Source: an uncultured Chloroflexota bacterium
Lineage (GTDB): Bacteria; Chloroflexota; Limnocylindria; Limnocylindrales; CSP1-4
Length of the DNA: 11,427 nucleotides
Reading direction: 5' to 3'
Assembly: GCA_903928275.1 (NCBI GenBank)
Contig: CAIYQJ010000006.1
Coordinates: 1-11,427 of the forward strand
Positions 1 through 6,020 of this stretch are shown in pieces. The notes below the pieces were generated by a model. It was not told the DNA's origin and searched no databases. It saw nothing but the letters and a program-made list of their open reading frames with translations. Numbering within the stretch: the first letter of the stretch is position 1; the number at the start of each line of letters is the position of its first letter. A program made the position numbers and the translations under genes.

Positions 1-34
1 GGACCCGAGCATGAAGGTGCGCTGGAGTGACTGA
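1..34 (+). CDS. C-terminal tail of an upstream gene (partial)
   Basis: An open frame enters from the left edge and ends at TGA 32-34. Only the last ten codons are visible (DPSMKVRWSD). It overlaps the GTG start of gvpN at 27 by 8 nt, the coupling style seen throughout this cluster, so it is probably the preceding gene of the gas-vesicle operon. The Met-basic-hydrophobic-aromatic end (SMKVRW) loosely resembles the end of the small protein at 1043-1348 (TMRIDY). That is too short to argue homology. The product cannot be identified, and a chance open frame remains possible. Confidence 0.4.
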   Translation, partial: DPSMKVRWSD

Positions 35-1046
35 GGACACCGACACGACGCTGCTCGAGCCGCGGGCGCTCCCCAACTTCGTCGAGACAGATTCCATCCG
101 CGATACGACCCAACGGGCGCTGACGTACCTCGCGGTGGGCTTCCCCGTCCACCTCCGTGGCGCCGCGGGGACCGGCAAGACGACACTCGCCATGCACATC
201 GCGGCGAAGCTCGCCCGGCCAGTCGTGCTCATCCACGGCGATGACGAGCTCGCCGGCTCGGACCTGATCGGTGCCGAGCACGGCTACTACGCGCGGAAGG
301 TCGTCGACAACTACATCCACACGGTCTACAAGTCGGAGGAGGAAGTCTCCCCGCGGTGGGTCGACAACCGCCTGACGGTGGCCGCCCGCGAGGGCTACAC
401 CCTCGTGTACGACGAGTTCAGCCGATCGCGCCCGGAGGCGAACAACGTCCTCCTCGCGGTGCTCCAGGAGCGCCTCCTGGACCTGCAGGCCACGGGGAGC
501 GACACGAACTACGTCCGCGTCGCGCCCGGGTTCAACGCGATCTTCACGAGCAACCCCGTCGACCACGCCGGCGTCCATTCGAGCCAGGACGCGCTCTTCG
601 ACCGGATGGTCACGATCGACCTCGGCCACTTCGACGCGGAGACCGAGACGGCGATCACGCAAGCCCGGGCGCAGATCGGACTGGCCGACGCCAGCCGCAT
701 CGTCGCCCTTGTCAACGGCCTCCGGGAGTCCAGGGTCGGCGATGTGGCCCCCACCGTCCGGAGTTGCATCAAGCTCGGTCGCGCCGTCAGGCTTCGGAAG
801 GCCTCGGTCACCGCCGGTGACCAGGCGTTCCGCCAGATCTGCCAGGACGTGCTCGTGTCCGGGTCCATCCGGGACGGGATCGGGCCGGTGGAGCTCCTGC
901 GCCAGACGGTGGATCGATTGGTCATCGAGTTCTGCCCGGACGAGCCCTACGGCGGGGCCGATGTCGCGCGGATCGCGCTCAAGCGGCGCAACCCGGGTGC
1001 TCGCTCGGAGGAGCAGCAGGCTGCAGGGGAGAGGGGAGTGGCATGA
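27..1046 (+). CDS. gvpN: GvpN, gas vesicle AAA+ (MoxR-type) ATPase
   Basis: The product is 339 aa. GvpN is an AAA+ ATPase needed for gas vesicles to grow to full size; how it acts is not settled. Visible motifs are Walker A GAAGTGKT at residues 45-52, Walker B LVYDE at 126-130 followed by FSRSRPE, a sensor-1-like FTSNP at 173-177, and ALFDRM at 189-194, where MoxR/GvpN proteins carry the arginine-finger region. The N-terminal DSIRDTTQRALTYL and the VDNRLTVAAREG stretch before Walker B are typical of GvpN. The start is GTG at 27, with GAAGGTG at 13-19 as ribosome binding site. It overlaps the end of an upstream frame. The stop overlaps the next start as ATGA at 1043-1046, so translation is probably coupled. 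The last 25 residues are polar and family-divergent. The family assignment is secure. Confidence 0.95.
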   Translation: MTEDTDTTLLEPRALPNFVETDSIRDTTQRALTYLAVGFPVHLRGAAGTGKTTLAMHIAAKLARPVVLIHGDDELAGSDLIGAEHGYYARKVVDNYIHTVYKSEEEVSPRWVDNRLTVAAREGYTLVYDEFSRSRPEANNVLLAVLQERLLDLQATGSDTNYVRVAPGFNAIFTSNPVDHAGVHSSQDALFDRMVTIDLGHFDAETETAITQARAQIGLADASRIVALVNGLRESRVGDVAPTVRSCIKLGRAVRLRKASVTAGDQAFRQICQDVLVSGSIRDGIGPVELLRQTVDRLVIEFCPDEPYGGADVARIALKRRNPGARSEEQQAAGERGVA

Positions 1047-1348
1047 CGGACGCACAGCACGCGCGGAGCGTGGCGGACCTGCGAGGCCTCCGGGTCGCCC
1101 GCGTCCGCTCCACCCTGAACCTCAATCGGCAGCAGCACTTCCTCGACGCCCACTTCCTCAGCCTGAAGGCGTCCCGCCTGGAGACGATGCTGGCCGAGCT
1201 GGACAGGCGGCGGTTCCGGGTGGACTCGCAGCTGCGCGAGACCCATGAGGCGCTCGACCGACTCCTCGAGGCGGATCGTGCGGCGACGGCCCATCGCCGC
1301 CCGCCGACGCGGCCCGCCTCCTCGCGCACGATGCGCATCGACTATTAG
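1043..1348 (+). CDS. Small helical protein of unknown function in gvp operon
   Basis: The product is 101 aa, and I do not recognise the family. The ATG overlaps the gvpN stop (ATGA), and the purine-rich AGGGGAG at 1032-1038 serves as ribosome binding site, so it is very likely translated with gvpN. Residues about 8-80 are predicted helical with charged heptad-like spacing (ADLRGLRVARVRSTLNL, then SRLETMLAELDRRRF and LRETHEALDRLLEA). This suggests a coiled coil or helical hairpin. Residues 81-95 are a Pro/Arg/Ala/Thr-rich linker, and the protein ends TMRIDY. There is no signal peptide, membrane segment or cysteine. By position it is a candidate gas-vesicle accessory protein, possibly an analogue of the small poorly conserved gvp products of other clusters. 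That role is inferred only from context. Confidence 0.75.
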   Translation: MTDAQHARSVADLRGLRVARVRSTLNLNRQQHFLDAHFLSLKASRLETMLAELDRRRFRVDSQLRETHEALDRLLEADRAATAHRRPPTRPASSRTMRIDY

Positions 1349-1350
1349 CG

Positions 1351-1375
1351 TCGGCTATCGGGTTCGGCTATCGGG
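1351..1375 (+). repeat. 12-bp direct repeat, two copies
   Basis: TCGGCTATCGGG occurs at 1351-1362 and again, identically, at 1364-1375, separated by one base. A 13-bp period is not one helical turn (10.5 bp), so it is not an ideal regulator array. It may be a small duplication or a binding site. It starts three bases after the stop of the upstream gene. Confidence 0.85.
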
Positions 1376-1414
1376 CGCGCGGGCCCTGCGGTCGCGGGTC
1401 ACCAGCGGGTCGAC

Positions 1415-1444
1415 GGGTCTGTCGCTGCCGACAGCGACAGACCC
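1415..1444 (+). terminator. Perfect 13-bp stem-loop (terminator-like or mRNA processing/attenuation hairpin)
   Basis: The left arm GGGTCTGTCGCTG (1415-1427) is exactly complementary to the right arm CAGCGACAGACCC (1432-1444) across a CCGA tetraloop. A stem this long without mismatch in a 131-bp gap is unlikely to be accidental. No T-tract follows (the next bases are CGGATGAACA), so classical intrinsic termination is doubtful. U-less terminators in high-GC bacteria, a 3'-end stabiliser for the gvpN message, or an attenuator ahead of the next gene are alternatives. The structure ends 35 nt before the preferred GTG start at 1480. Confidence 0.6.
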
Positions 1445-1479
1445 CGGATGAACAGCCGATGAAGGGGGGATCGCGTCAC

Positions 1480-2541
1480 GTGACACAGGACTTCCTCTAC
1501 GGCATCGTCGAAGGGGTGCGGGACGCCGACGCCGATGTGCGCGGACTCGACGGCTCCAGCCGGGTCCGCGTCGTGGTGTCCGGCGAGCTGGGCGCGGTCG
1601 TGAGCACGGATTCGTCCGTCCCCGACCTGCGCGACCTTCCGCGAGAGGCCCTCCTCGCGCACCTGGTGGCCTACCAGCGGGTCGTCGAGCAGGTGATGGA
1701 ACAGGGTTCCGTGCTGCCCGTGACGTTCGGCACCCGGCTCGACAGCGACGACGAGGCACGCGACCTCGTCTCCCAGAACCGGACCACGCTCGGCCGGGCC
1801 TTCGCCCGGATGCGGGGAACGGTCGAGCTCGAGGTCGCCGCCACGTGGGACATCGGCGCCGTGGTCCGGGAGATCGGCCGCGACCCGGAGGTGGTGAGCC
1901 TCCGCCAGGCGATCGAGCAGCGCGGCGACCCCACTCCCGAGGACCGCGTCGCGCTTGGTCGGCTCGTGGAGTCGCAGGTGGAGCTCCAGCGCGCGGCCAT
2001 CCGGAAGGTGGCCGTAGATGCCCTCGAGCCTCTCGCGATGAGCACCGCGACCCATGCGCTCGTGGACGACCGGCTCGTCATGAACGAGGCGTTCCTCCTG
2101 CAGGCCGGCGTCGTGCCCGAGTTCGAGGCGCAGGTCCACCGCATCGATGCGCTGTTCGGTGGCCAGATCGACCTGCGGATCGTGGGGCCGCTGCCCCCGT
2201 ACACGTTCTGCACGGTGCACGTGACGCGCGTCACCGCCGAAGAGCGCGAGCGTGCACGCCAGGCGTTGCGCCTGCCGGACGGAGACTTCGACGAACGCAC
2301 CATCCGCGACGCATACCGACGGGCGGCTGCTGCGGCCCAGCGCCAGTCCCCGGCCGAGGCCCCGGCGGAGGAGCCCCGCGGTGGCGACCTGAAGGGCGCC
2401 TCGGAGCTGCTGCTCGACCTGGCCAGGACCGACCCGGCGGACGGGCACCTCGCGCCCGGCGGCGGCGACCGGTGGATCGCGACGATCCGGACGACCGGGC
2501 TCGACGACATCAGCGCGGCCAGCTTCGGCGGCGGGACCTAG
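1480..2541 (+). CDS. gvpF: GvpF/GvpL family protein no.1 with degenerate J-domain-like C-terminus
   Basis: The product is 353 aa from GTG 1480. I prefer this start because AAGGGGGGA (1462-1470) lies 9 nt upstream and the protein then begins MTQDFLYGIVEG, as GvpF/L proteins do. An in-frame ATG at 1459 would add seven residues but has no good ribosome binding site. GvpF/L proteins are minor vesicle components or chaperones that bind GvpA and other Gvp proteins. Family marks are the N-terminal YGIV, VLPVTFGT at about residues 78-85, and VGPLPPYTF at 235-243. The family normally ends near that last motif. Here about 110 residues follow. Residues about 257-315 read like J-domain helices I-III (ARQALRLP, then TIRDAYRRAA, then LKGASELLLDL), but the HPD position is QRQ. 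The last about 35 residues are Gly/Asp-rich. Family assignment is firm; the J-like reading is inference. Confidence 0.92.
   Translation: MTQDFLYGIVEGVRDADADVRGLDGSSRVRVVVSGELGAVVSTDSSVPDLRDLPREALLAHLVAYQRVVEQVMEQGSVLPVTFGTRLDSDDEARDLVSQNRTTLGRAFARMRGTVELEVAATWDIGAVVREIGRDPEVVSLRQAIEQRGDPTPEDRVALGRLVESQVELQRAAIRKVAVDALEPLAMSTATHALVDDRLVMNEAFLLQAGVVPEFEAQVHRIDALFGGQIDLRIVGPLPPYTFCTVHVTRVTAEERERARQALRLPDGDFDERTIRDAYRRAAAAAQRQSPAEAPAEEPRGGDLKGASELLLDLARTDPADGHLAPGGGDRWIATIRTTGLDDISAASFGGGT
2248..2424 (+). other. J-domain-like segment without HPD motif, inside GvpF/L no.1
   Basis: The segment aligns by eye with bacterial DnaJ. IRDAYRRAAAAA (residues about 275-286 of the GTG-start protein) falls on IRKAYKRLAMKY of helix II. 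QRQ falls on HPD. LKGASELLLDL falls on the helix III pattern (FKEIKEAYEVL). ARQALRLPDG corresponds to the start YEILGV. The insert between helices is Pro/Glu/Ala-rich. Loss of HPD means it should not stimulate Hsp70 ATPase in the usual way. Profile evidence is lacking. Confidence 0.45.
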
Positions 2542-2545
2542 GCAG

Positions 2546-3328
2546 ATGGCGATGGGGAAATACCTGTACTGCATCATCCGGGGCGGGGACGAGCGGACGT
2601 TCGACGGAGTCGCCGCGATCGGCGACTCGGCGCTCCCCGTGTACACGGTGCCGTACGGCGCGCTGGCGGCCGTGGTCAGCGACTCCCCCTTCGAGCGCTA
2701 CGAGGCGACCCGCGCGAACCTGGTCTCGCACGAGCGCGTGATCGAGGCCGTCATGCGGGAGCAGACGCCGCTCCCGGTTCGGTTCGGCACGATCGCCGAT
2801 CCAGCGGACGCCGTCGCGGACATCCAGAAGCTCCTCGACACCCGCGCCACGGAGTTCGACGGGCTCCTCCGCGAGATGGACGGAAGGGTCGAGATGGGCC
2901 TCAAGGCGTTCTGGCGGAGCGACGCGATCGTCTTCGACCAGATCGTGGCGGAGGACGCCCAGATCCGGGCCCTGCGCGATTCGCTCAAGCGCTCCCCGAG
3001 CGGTGCCTCCCAGGCCTCCCGGATCCGTCTCGGGGAGATGGTCAAGGCGGCGCTCGGGCGGAGGCGCGACGCCGAGGCCGCGAAGATCCTGGCGCCGCTC
3101 CGGTCGATCGCCGAGCGGGTCGTCGAGAACCCCGTCCTGCTCGACCGGATGATCCTCAACGGCGCATTCCTCGTCAGGCGCGACCGCGAGGCAGAGTTCG
3201 ACCGGCCGGTCGCCGAGCTCGACAGGGAGCGCGGCGAGCAGATCCGCCTCATGTACGTGGGGCCGGTGGCGCCGTACAACTTCGTCCGGATCGTCGTCAA
3301 CTGGGCTCCTGCCCCGGTCGCTCGATGA
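2546..3328 (+). CDS. gvpF: GvpF/GvpL family protein no.2
   Basis: The product is 260 aa, close to a standard GvpF. It starts four bases after the previous stop. A second in-frame ATG at 2552 (MGKYLYCIIRG) is equally possible, since neither has a strong Shine-Dalgarno. Family features are YLYCIIRGG at residues 6-14, the YGALAAVVSD strand at 37-46, LPVRFGTI at 76-83, MDGRVEMGLKAFW at 111-123 (the Gly-x-x-Glu-x-Gly-Leu-Lys segment typical of GvpF), MILNGAFLV at 202-210 and YVGPVAPYNFVRIVV at 237-251. Unlike its upstream paralogue it ends soon after the last motif. It should act in the cytoplasm as an assembly factor or minor component contacting GvpA-type proteins. Its stop overlaps the gvpG start as ATGA. 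It could equally be named gvpL, as F and L cannot be separated by eye. Confidence 0.93.
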   Translation: MAMGKYLYCIIRGGDERTFDGVAAIGDSALPVYTVPYGALAAVVSDSPFERYEATRANLVSHERVIEAVMREQTPLPVRFGTIADPADAVADIQKLLDTRATEFDGLLREMDGRVEMGLKAFWRSDAIVFDQIVAEDAQIRALRDSLKRSPSGASQASRIRLGEMVKAALGRRRDAEAAKILAPLRSIAERVVENPVLLDRMILNGAFLVRRDREAEFDRPVAELDRERGEQIRLMYVGPVAPYNFVRIVVNWAPAPVAR

Positions 3329-3579
3329 GCAAGCTCGGGTACCTTCTGACGCTTCCCGTCATGGGGGCGCCGCGGCTCGTCCGGTCGCTGGCCGGCCTGG
3401 TCGACGACGAGGTCCAATGGACACTGCTCGACGAGGACGCGCTGCGCGGCGAGCTCCTGGACCTCCAGGAGCAGTTCGACGGTGGCATCCTCACCGAGGA
3501 GGAGTACGCCGTGCGCGAAGGTCGGGTGCTCGAGCGCCTCGAGGCCGCGCGGGTCCGCAAGCTCGAGCAGTCCACCTAG
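3325..3579 (+). CDS. gvpG: GvpG, gas vesicle accessory protein
   Basis: The product is 84 aa, the usual size for GvpG. The N-terminal LGYLLTLPVMGAPRLVRSLAGLV matches the hydrophobic start of the family. The remainder is a charged helix-turn-helix (LRGELLDLQEQFDGGILTEE followed by EYAVREGRVLERLEAARVRK), including the GILTEEEY segment typical of short bacterial coiled-coil proteins. GvpG is an essential minor assembly protein that associates with GvpF/L in characterised systems. The ATG overlaps the previous stop by four bases and has no clear ribosome binding site, so translational coupling is likely. Its position directly after gvpF/L is the order found in many bacterial gvp clusters. Confidence 0.92.
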   Translation: MSKLGYLLTLPVMGAPRLVRSLAGLVDDEVQWTLLDEDALRGELLDLQEQFDGGILTEEEYAVREGRVLERLEAARVRKLEQST

Positions 3580-3611
3580 GCATCTCTCCGCGACCAGAAG
3601 GGACGCATCAC

Positions 3612-3884
3612 ATGGCGCAGCACACGCTCCCGTCGATCGTCACCAAGACGACCAAGCTCATGGCCGAGGTCACGGAGCTCGAACCCGTCGAGGTGACCGG
3701 CGTCGCCCGCGACGAGAAGGGCTGGCGCCTCCAGATCGAGATGCTCGAATACACGAAGATCCCGCCGTCCGGCGACGTGATCGCCGAGTATGAAGTCCTC
3801 GTGGACGCCGAGGGCGAGCTGCTCTCGTTCCAGCGGCTGCGCTCCCGGCTGCGCTCGGAGACCGTCGCGGGCGAGGCGGGCTGA
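3612..3884 (+). CDS. gvpO: GvpO family protein
   Basis: The product is 90 aa. The start ATG at 3612 is fixed by AGAAGGGA at 3596-3603, 8 nt upstream. An open frame continues further 5' but overlaps gvpG and has no matching signal. The GvpO domain covers most of the protein: EPVEVTGVARDEKGWRLQIE (residues 24-43), then MLEYTKIPPSGDVIAEYEVL and DAEGELLSFQRLRSRLRS. This gives the family pattern of a beta-rich region with V-TGV, GW-L-IE-LE, IP-(S/T)-DV-A-YEV and a closing basic stretch. GvpO proteins are required for vesicle formation in actinomycete and haloarchaeal systems and may act in assembly or expression; their mechanism is unclear. This copy lacks the long Lys/Ala-rich N-terminal extension of many actinobacterial GvpOs. 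Confidence 0.9.
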   Translation: MAQHTLPSIVTKTTKLMAEVTELEPVEVTGVARDEKGWRLQIEMLEYTKIPPSGDVIAEYEVLVDAEGELLSFQRLRSRLRSETVAGEAG

Positions 3885-3888
3885 CCGC

Positions 3889-4203
3889 ATGCCCACGACC
3901 GTCGAGACGCTCAGCGCGGGCACGCTCGCTGACGTCCTTGATCGCATCCTTGACAAGGGCGTGGTGATCAACGCCGACATCACCGTCTCGGTCGTGGGCG
4001 TGGAGCTCCTCGGGCTGCAGATCCGCCTGGCGCTCGCCTCGTTCGAGACCGCGGCGCGCTACGGCCTGGAGTTCCCGAGCGGCACGAACACCGACACGCC
4101 CGCCTGGCGGGCACTGCGGGAATCGCCCACCGCGATCATCGATGGGAACGCGCCGATGCCGGAGATCGGTCGTCCCGCCCGGAACGGAGAGGCAGCGACA
4201 TGA
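3889..4203 (+). CDS. gvpJ: GvpA/GvpJ family protein (GvpJ-type)
   Basis: The product is 104 aa. The start ATG 3889 follows the gvpO stop by four bases, with GAGGCGGG (3873-3880) as ribosome binding site. Residues about 12-66 form the GvpA/J/M fold: LADVLDRILDKGVVINADIT, then VSVVGVELLGLQIRLALASF and ETAARYGLEFP. The alpha1-beta1-beta2-alpha2 pattern with DRILDKG and the VGVELL strand is clear. The shell-protein signature of true GvpA (D-A-W-A-R-V-S-L-V-G-I-E) is replaced by N-A-D-I-T-V-S-V-V-G-V-E, and the ending ETAARYGLEFP is that of GvpJ. It is therefore a minor GvpA-like component thought to help nucleate or shape the vesicle tip. The tail (about 67-104) is polar and variable. The split between GvpJ, GvpM and GvpS is less certain than the family. 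Confidence 0.9.
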   Translation: MPTTVETLSAGTLADVLDRILDKGVVINADITVSVVGVELLGLQIRLALASFETAARYGLEFPSGTNTDTPAWRALRESPTAIIDGNAPMPEIGRPARNGEAAT

Positions 4204-4805
4204 GCGAGAAGAAGCGGACCGGACCGCCGCCCGCCGCGGCGCCGGACAAGCCGTCGTCCATCATCGGTGGCAAGCTCAACCTCCTCGGGGTCCAGATCGA
4301 CCTCGACAAGCTGCTCGAGTCGCCCGGTGACGTGGAGCAGGGCCTCGGTGCGCTGCGGGAGCGGCTCAAGGCGGCCGGCGGCAAGGAGCGGCTCTCGGAC
4401 GAGGACTGGAAGGCGGGCGGGACCACCGTCACCGGGTTCATCCGCACCGGCGGCGTCCTCGGCGACCAGGAGTATCACGTCGGCACCACGGGCGGGCGAA
4501 ACGAGCGGCAGGGTGGGACGGTCCCGCGGGTGAAGGGCCAGCGGGCGCCGGCGCCGGAGGTGAGCGAACCGCCCCTTGACCTCTTCGACGAAGGTGACGA
4601 GATCCGCATCGTGGCGGACGTGCCGGGAGCCGAGCTCGAGGACCTCACGCTGAAGGTCGATGGCCTCGTCTTCTTGCTGGCCACCCGGTCCGCCGCGCGC
4701 CGCGCCTACAGGCGGGACGTCGAGCTCCCGGCCGCGGTCGACCCCGTCATCGTGTCGCAGAGCTGCCGCAACGGCGTGCTCGAGGTCCGCCTGCGCAAGG
4801 CATGA
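4200..4805 (+). CDS. gvpH: Hsp20/alpha-crystallin family protein, GvpH-like
   Basis: The product is 201 aa. The ATG overlaps the previous stop (ATGA), and GGAGAGG at 4186-4192 is a strong ribosome binding site. Three parts are visible. First is a Lys/Pro/Ala-rich leader (1-20). Second is a region (about 21-97) with IDLDKLLESPGDVEQGLGAL and VTGFIRTGGVLGDQEYHVGT, the layout seen in GvpH-like Hsp20 proteins of gas-vesicle clusters. Third is an alpha-crystallin domain (about 123-200) with EPPLDLFDEGDEIRIVADVP and a final NGVLEVRLRK. The C-terminal I-x-I oligomerisation motif is absent, because the protein stops one residue after the last strand. GvpH in haloarchaea is a small heat-shock-like chaperone that holds hydrophobic shell proteins soluble. 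The same role is likely here. Confidence 0.87.
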   Translation: MSEKKRTGPPPAAAPDKPSSIIGGKLNLLGVQIDLDKLLESPGDVEQGLGALRERLKAAGGKERLSDEDWKAGGTTVTGFIRTGGVLGDQEYHVGTTGGRNERQGGTVPRVKGQRAPAPEVSEPPLDLFDEGDEIRIVADVPGAELEDLTLKVDGLVFLLATRSAARRAYRRDVELPAAVDPVIVSQSCRNGVLEVRLRKA

Positions 4806-4812
4806 TGGAACG

Positions 4813-5109
4813 GTGACCATCGATATCGATGGCGACGACCTCCGGACGGGCCTCGTCGGGCTCGTCGTCGCGCTGGCCGAGATCGTCAAGGAGACGCTGA
4901 AGCTCCAGGCGCTCAGGCGCGTGGAGGCGGGCAGCCTCACGGAGGAGGAGCTCGAGCGGCTCGGCCAGGCGCTCATGGATCTCGACGATGCGTTCGAGCG
5001 CATGAAGATCGACCTCGGCGTGACCGACGCCGTGCAGTCGGTCCGCGACGGGCTGGACCAGGCCGTGGACGACCTGGTGACCACCCTGATCGGAGCGGAG
5101 CAGCGATGA
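4813..5109 (+). CDS. gvpK: GvpK family protein
   Basis: The product is 98 aa from GTG 4813. No in-frame ATG precedes the conserved region, and the N-terminus VTIDIDGDDLRTGLVGLVVA lines up with the start of the family. Recognisable GvpK features are GLVVALAEIVKETLKLQALR (residues 17-36), RVEAGSLTEEELERLGQALM (36-55) and the following LDDAFERMKIDLGV. The family is compact and mostly helical. GvpK is needed for proper vesicle formation in characterised bacterial clusters; its biochemical activity is unknown. The spacing is 7 nt after the Hsp20 gene, and the stop overlaps the next start as ATGA. The ribosome binding site is weak (GGAA only 2-3 nt upstream), so coupling to the preceding gene is likely. 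The protein is shorter than many GvpKs, which carry extra C-terminal tails. Confidence 0.92.
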   Translation: MTIDIDGDDLRTGLVGLVVALAEIVKETLKLQALRRVEAGSLTEEELERLGQALMDLDDAFERMKIDLGVTDAVQSVRDGLDQAVDDLVTTLIGAEQR

Positions 5110-6014
5110 CCGGGATGCCGTCGGATGATATGGGGACGCCTCGGGAAGACGCCGCGCCGGCCGAAGGCGCGGTCCCGGACGCCGCGCCGTCAGCTGATGC
5201 GGCGCCGGCCGAGGGCGAGGTCCGGGATGCCGCGCCGGCCGCGGACGCCGCCGCGCGGTACGTGTACGGGATCGTCCCTGCCGATGACACGGACCGGGCG
5301 GACCTCGGCGACGTCGGGCTCGATGGCTCGCGCGTTCGCGTGGTGGTCCAGGGCCAGGTGGGCGCCCTGGTCCACGACTGCGCCTCGCGACCCTATGACG
5401 GAGCGGGCACGACCGTCGCCGCCGCATGGGTGCTCGCCCATCACCAGGTCCTGCAGCTCGCGATGACCCGGTGGGGCTGCGTCCTTCCCATGACGTTCAA
5501 CACGATCGTGGCCTCCTCCGAAGGGAAGACGGCGGACGAGAACCTGCTCGACTGGCTGGAAGCCGAGAACGCATCCCTGCGGTCGCGGGTCGATGCGCTG
5601 GTGGGCAAGGCGGAGTTCGGGCTCCAGGTCTCGTACCTGCCCGCCGTCATGCTCCGCCAGGTCGCCGCCGAGGTGCCCGAGATCCGGCGGCTCGAGGAGG
5701 AGGCGAAGACGAAGTCGGCCGGCCTCGCCTACTTCACCCGCCAGGAGATGGAGCGAGTCCTGCGGCGGGAGATGGAAGGCCGCGTCAGGGACCTCTTCAC
5801 ATCCGTCTACGAGCGGGCCCGCGCGTGCTCGGACCGCGTCACCATCGAGAAGCTGAAGAACGACGGATCGGACGCGAGGATGGCCGCGAACCTCAGCTGC
5901 CTCGTCGTCCTCGACAGGTACCCGGAGCTCGAGGCCCTCGCGGACGAGATCGCGGGCCACGAGGGCCAGACCGCCCGCCTCGTGGGACCGCTGCCGCCGT
6001 ACAGCTTCTGCTGA
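5106..6014 (+). CDS. gvpL: GvpF/GvpL family protein no.3 with repetitive Ala/Pro/Asp N-terminus
   Basis: The product is 302 aa. The ATG overlaps the gvpK stop, with GGAG at 5097-5100 upstream. Residues 1-50 are a low-complexity acidic leader built on two copies of a 16-residue repeat (DAAPAEGAVPDAAPSA and DAAPAEGEVRDAAPAA). The GvpF/L domain then begins at RYVYGIV (51-57). It continues with RVRVVVQGQVGALVHD, CVLPMTFNTIV (125-135), a Glu/Lys-rich helical stretch (185-240) and ARLVGPLPPYSFC, the family motif, as the final residues. No extension follows, unlike copy no.1. Copies 1, 2 and 3 are clearly diverged paralogues, so they probably play different assembly roles. The leader has the makeup of a disordered tether and is unlike its neighbours. 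Naming it L rather than F is arbitrary. Confidence 0.92.
   Translation: MTGMPSDDMGTPREDAAPAEGAVPDAAPSADAAPAEGEVRDAAPAADAAARYVYGIVPADDTDRADLGDVGLDGSRVRVVVQGQVGALVHDCASRPYDGAGTTVAAAWVLAHHQVLQLAMTRWGCVLPMTFNTIVASSEGKTADENLLDWLEAENASLRSRVDALVGKAEFGLQVSYLPAVMLRQVAAEVPEIRRLEEEAKTKSAGLAYFTRQEMERVLRREMEGRVRDLFTSVYERARACSDRVTIEKLKNDGSDARMAANLSCLVVLDRYPELEALADEIAGHEGQTARLVGPLPPYSFC
5148..5243 (+). repeat. Two 48-bp in-frame tandem repeats in gvpF/L no.3
   Basis: Unit 1 (5148-5195) and unit 2 (5196-5243) encode the pattern DAAPAEG-x-V-x-DAAP-x-A twice, and a further DAA follows (5244-5252). The DNA copies differ mostly at third codon positions, plus a few changed codons. This looks like an old duplication kept under protein-level constraint. 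Confidence 0.8.
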
Positions 6015-6020
6015 CGGACG

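Larger units (their letters stand above)
1349..1479 (+). other. Intercistronic gap with repeats, no gene
   Basis: This 131-bp gap is the longest inside the gas-vesicle cluster; most other junctions overlap or are under 35 bp. It holds a 12-bp direct repeat (1351-1375), a perfect 13-bp stem-loop (1415-1444) and the ribosome binding site of the next gene (AAGGGGGGA, 1462-1470). I see no convincing sigma70-type promoter. It probably divides the cluster into two expression segments. Confidence 0.6.

Noticed and set aside
1475..1484. Palindrome GTCACGTGAC over the gvpF/L no.1 start
   Set aside because: A 10-bp dyad at a GTG start codon in GC-rich DNA is easily accidental, and it has no second copy nearby.
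1399..2646. 415-codon open frame on the minus strand
   Set aside because: It is antisense to gvpF/L no.1 and has no recognisable motifs.
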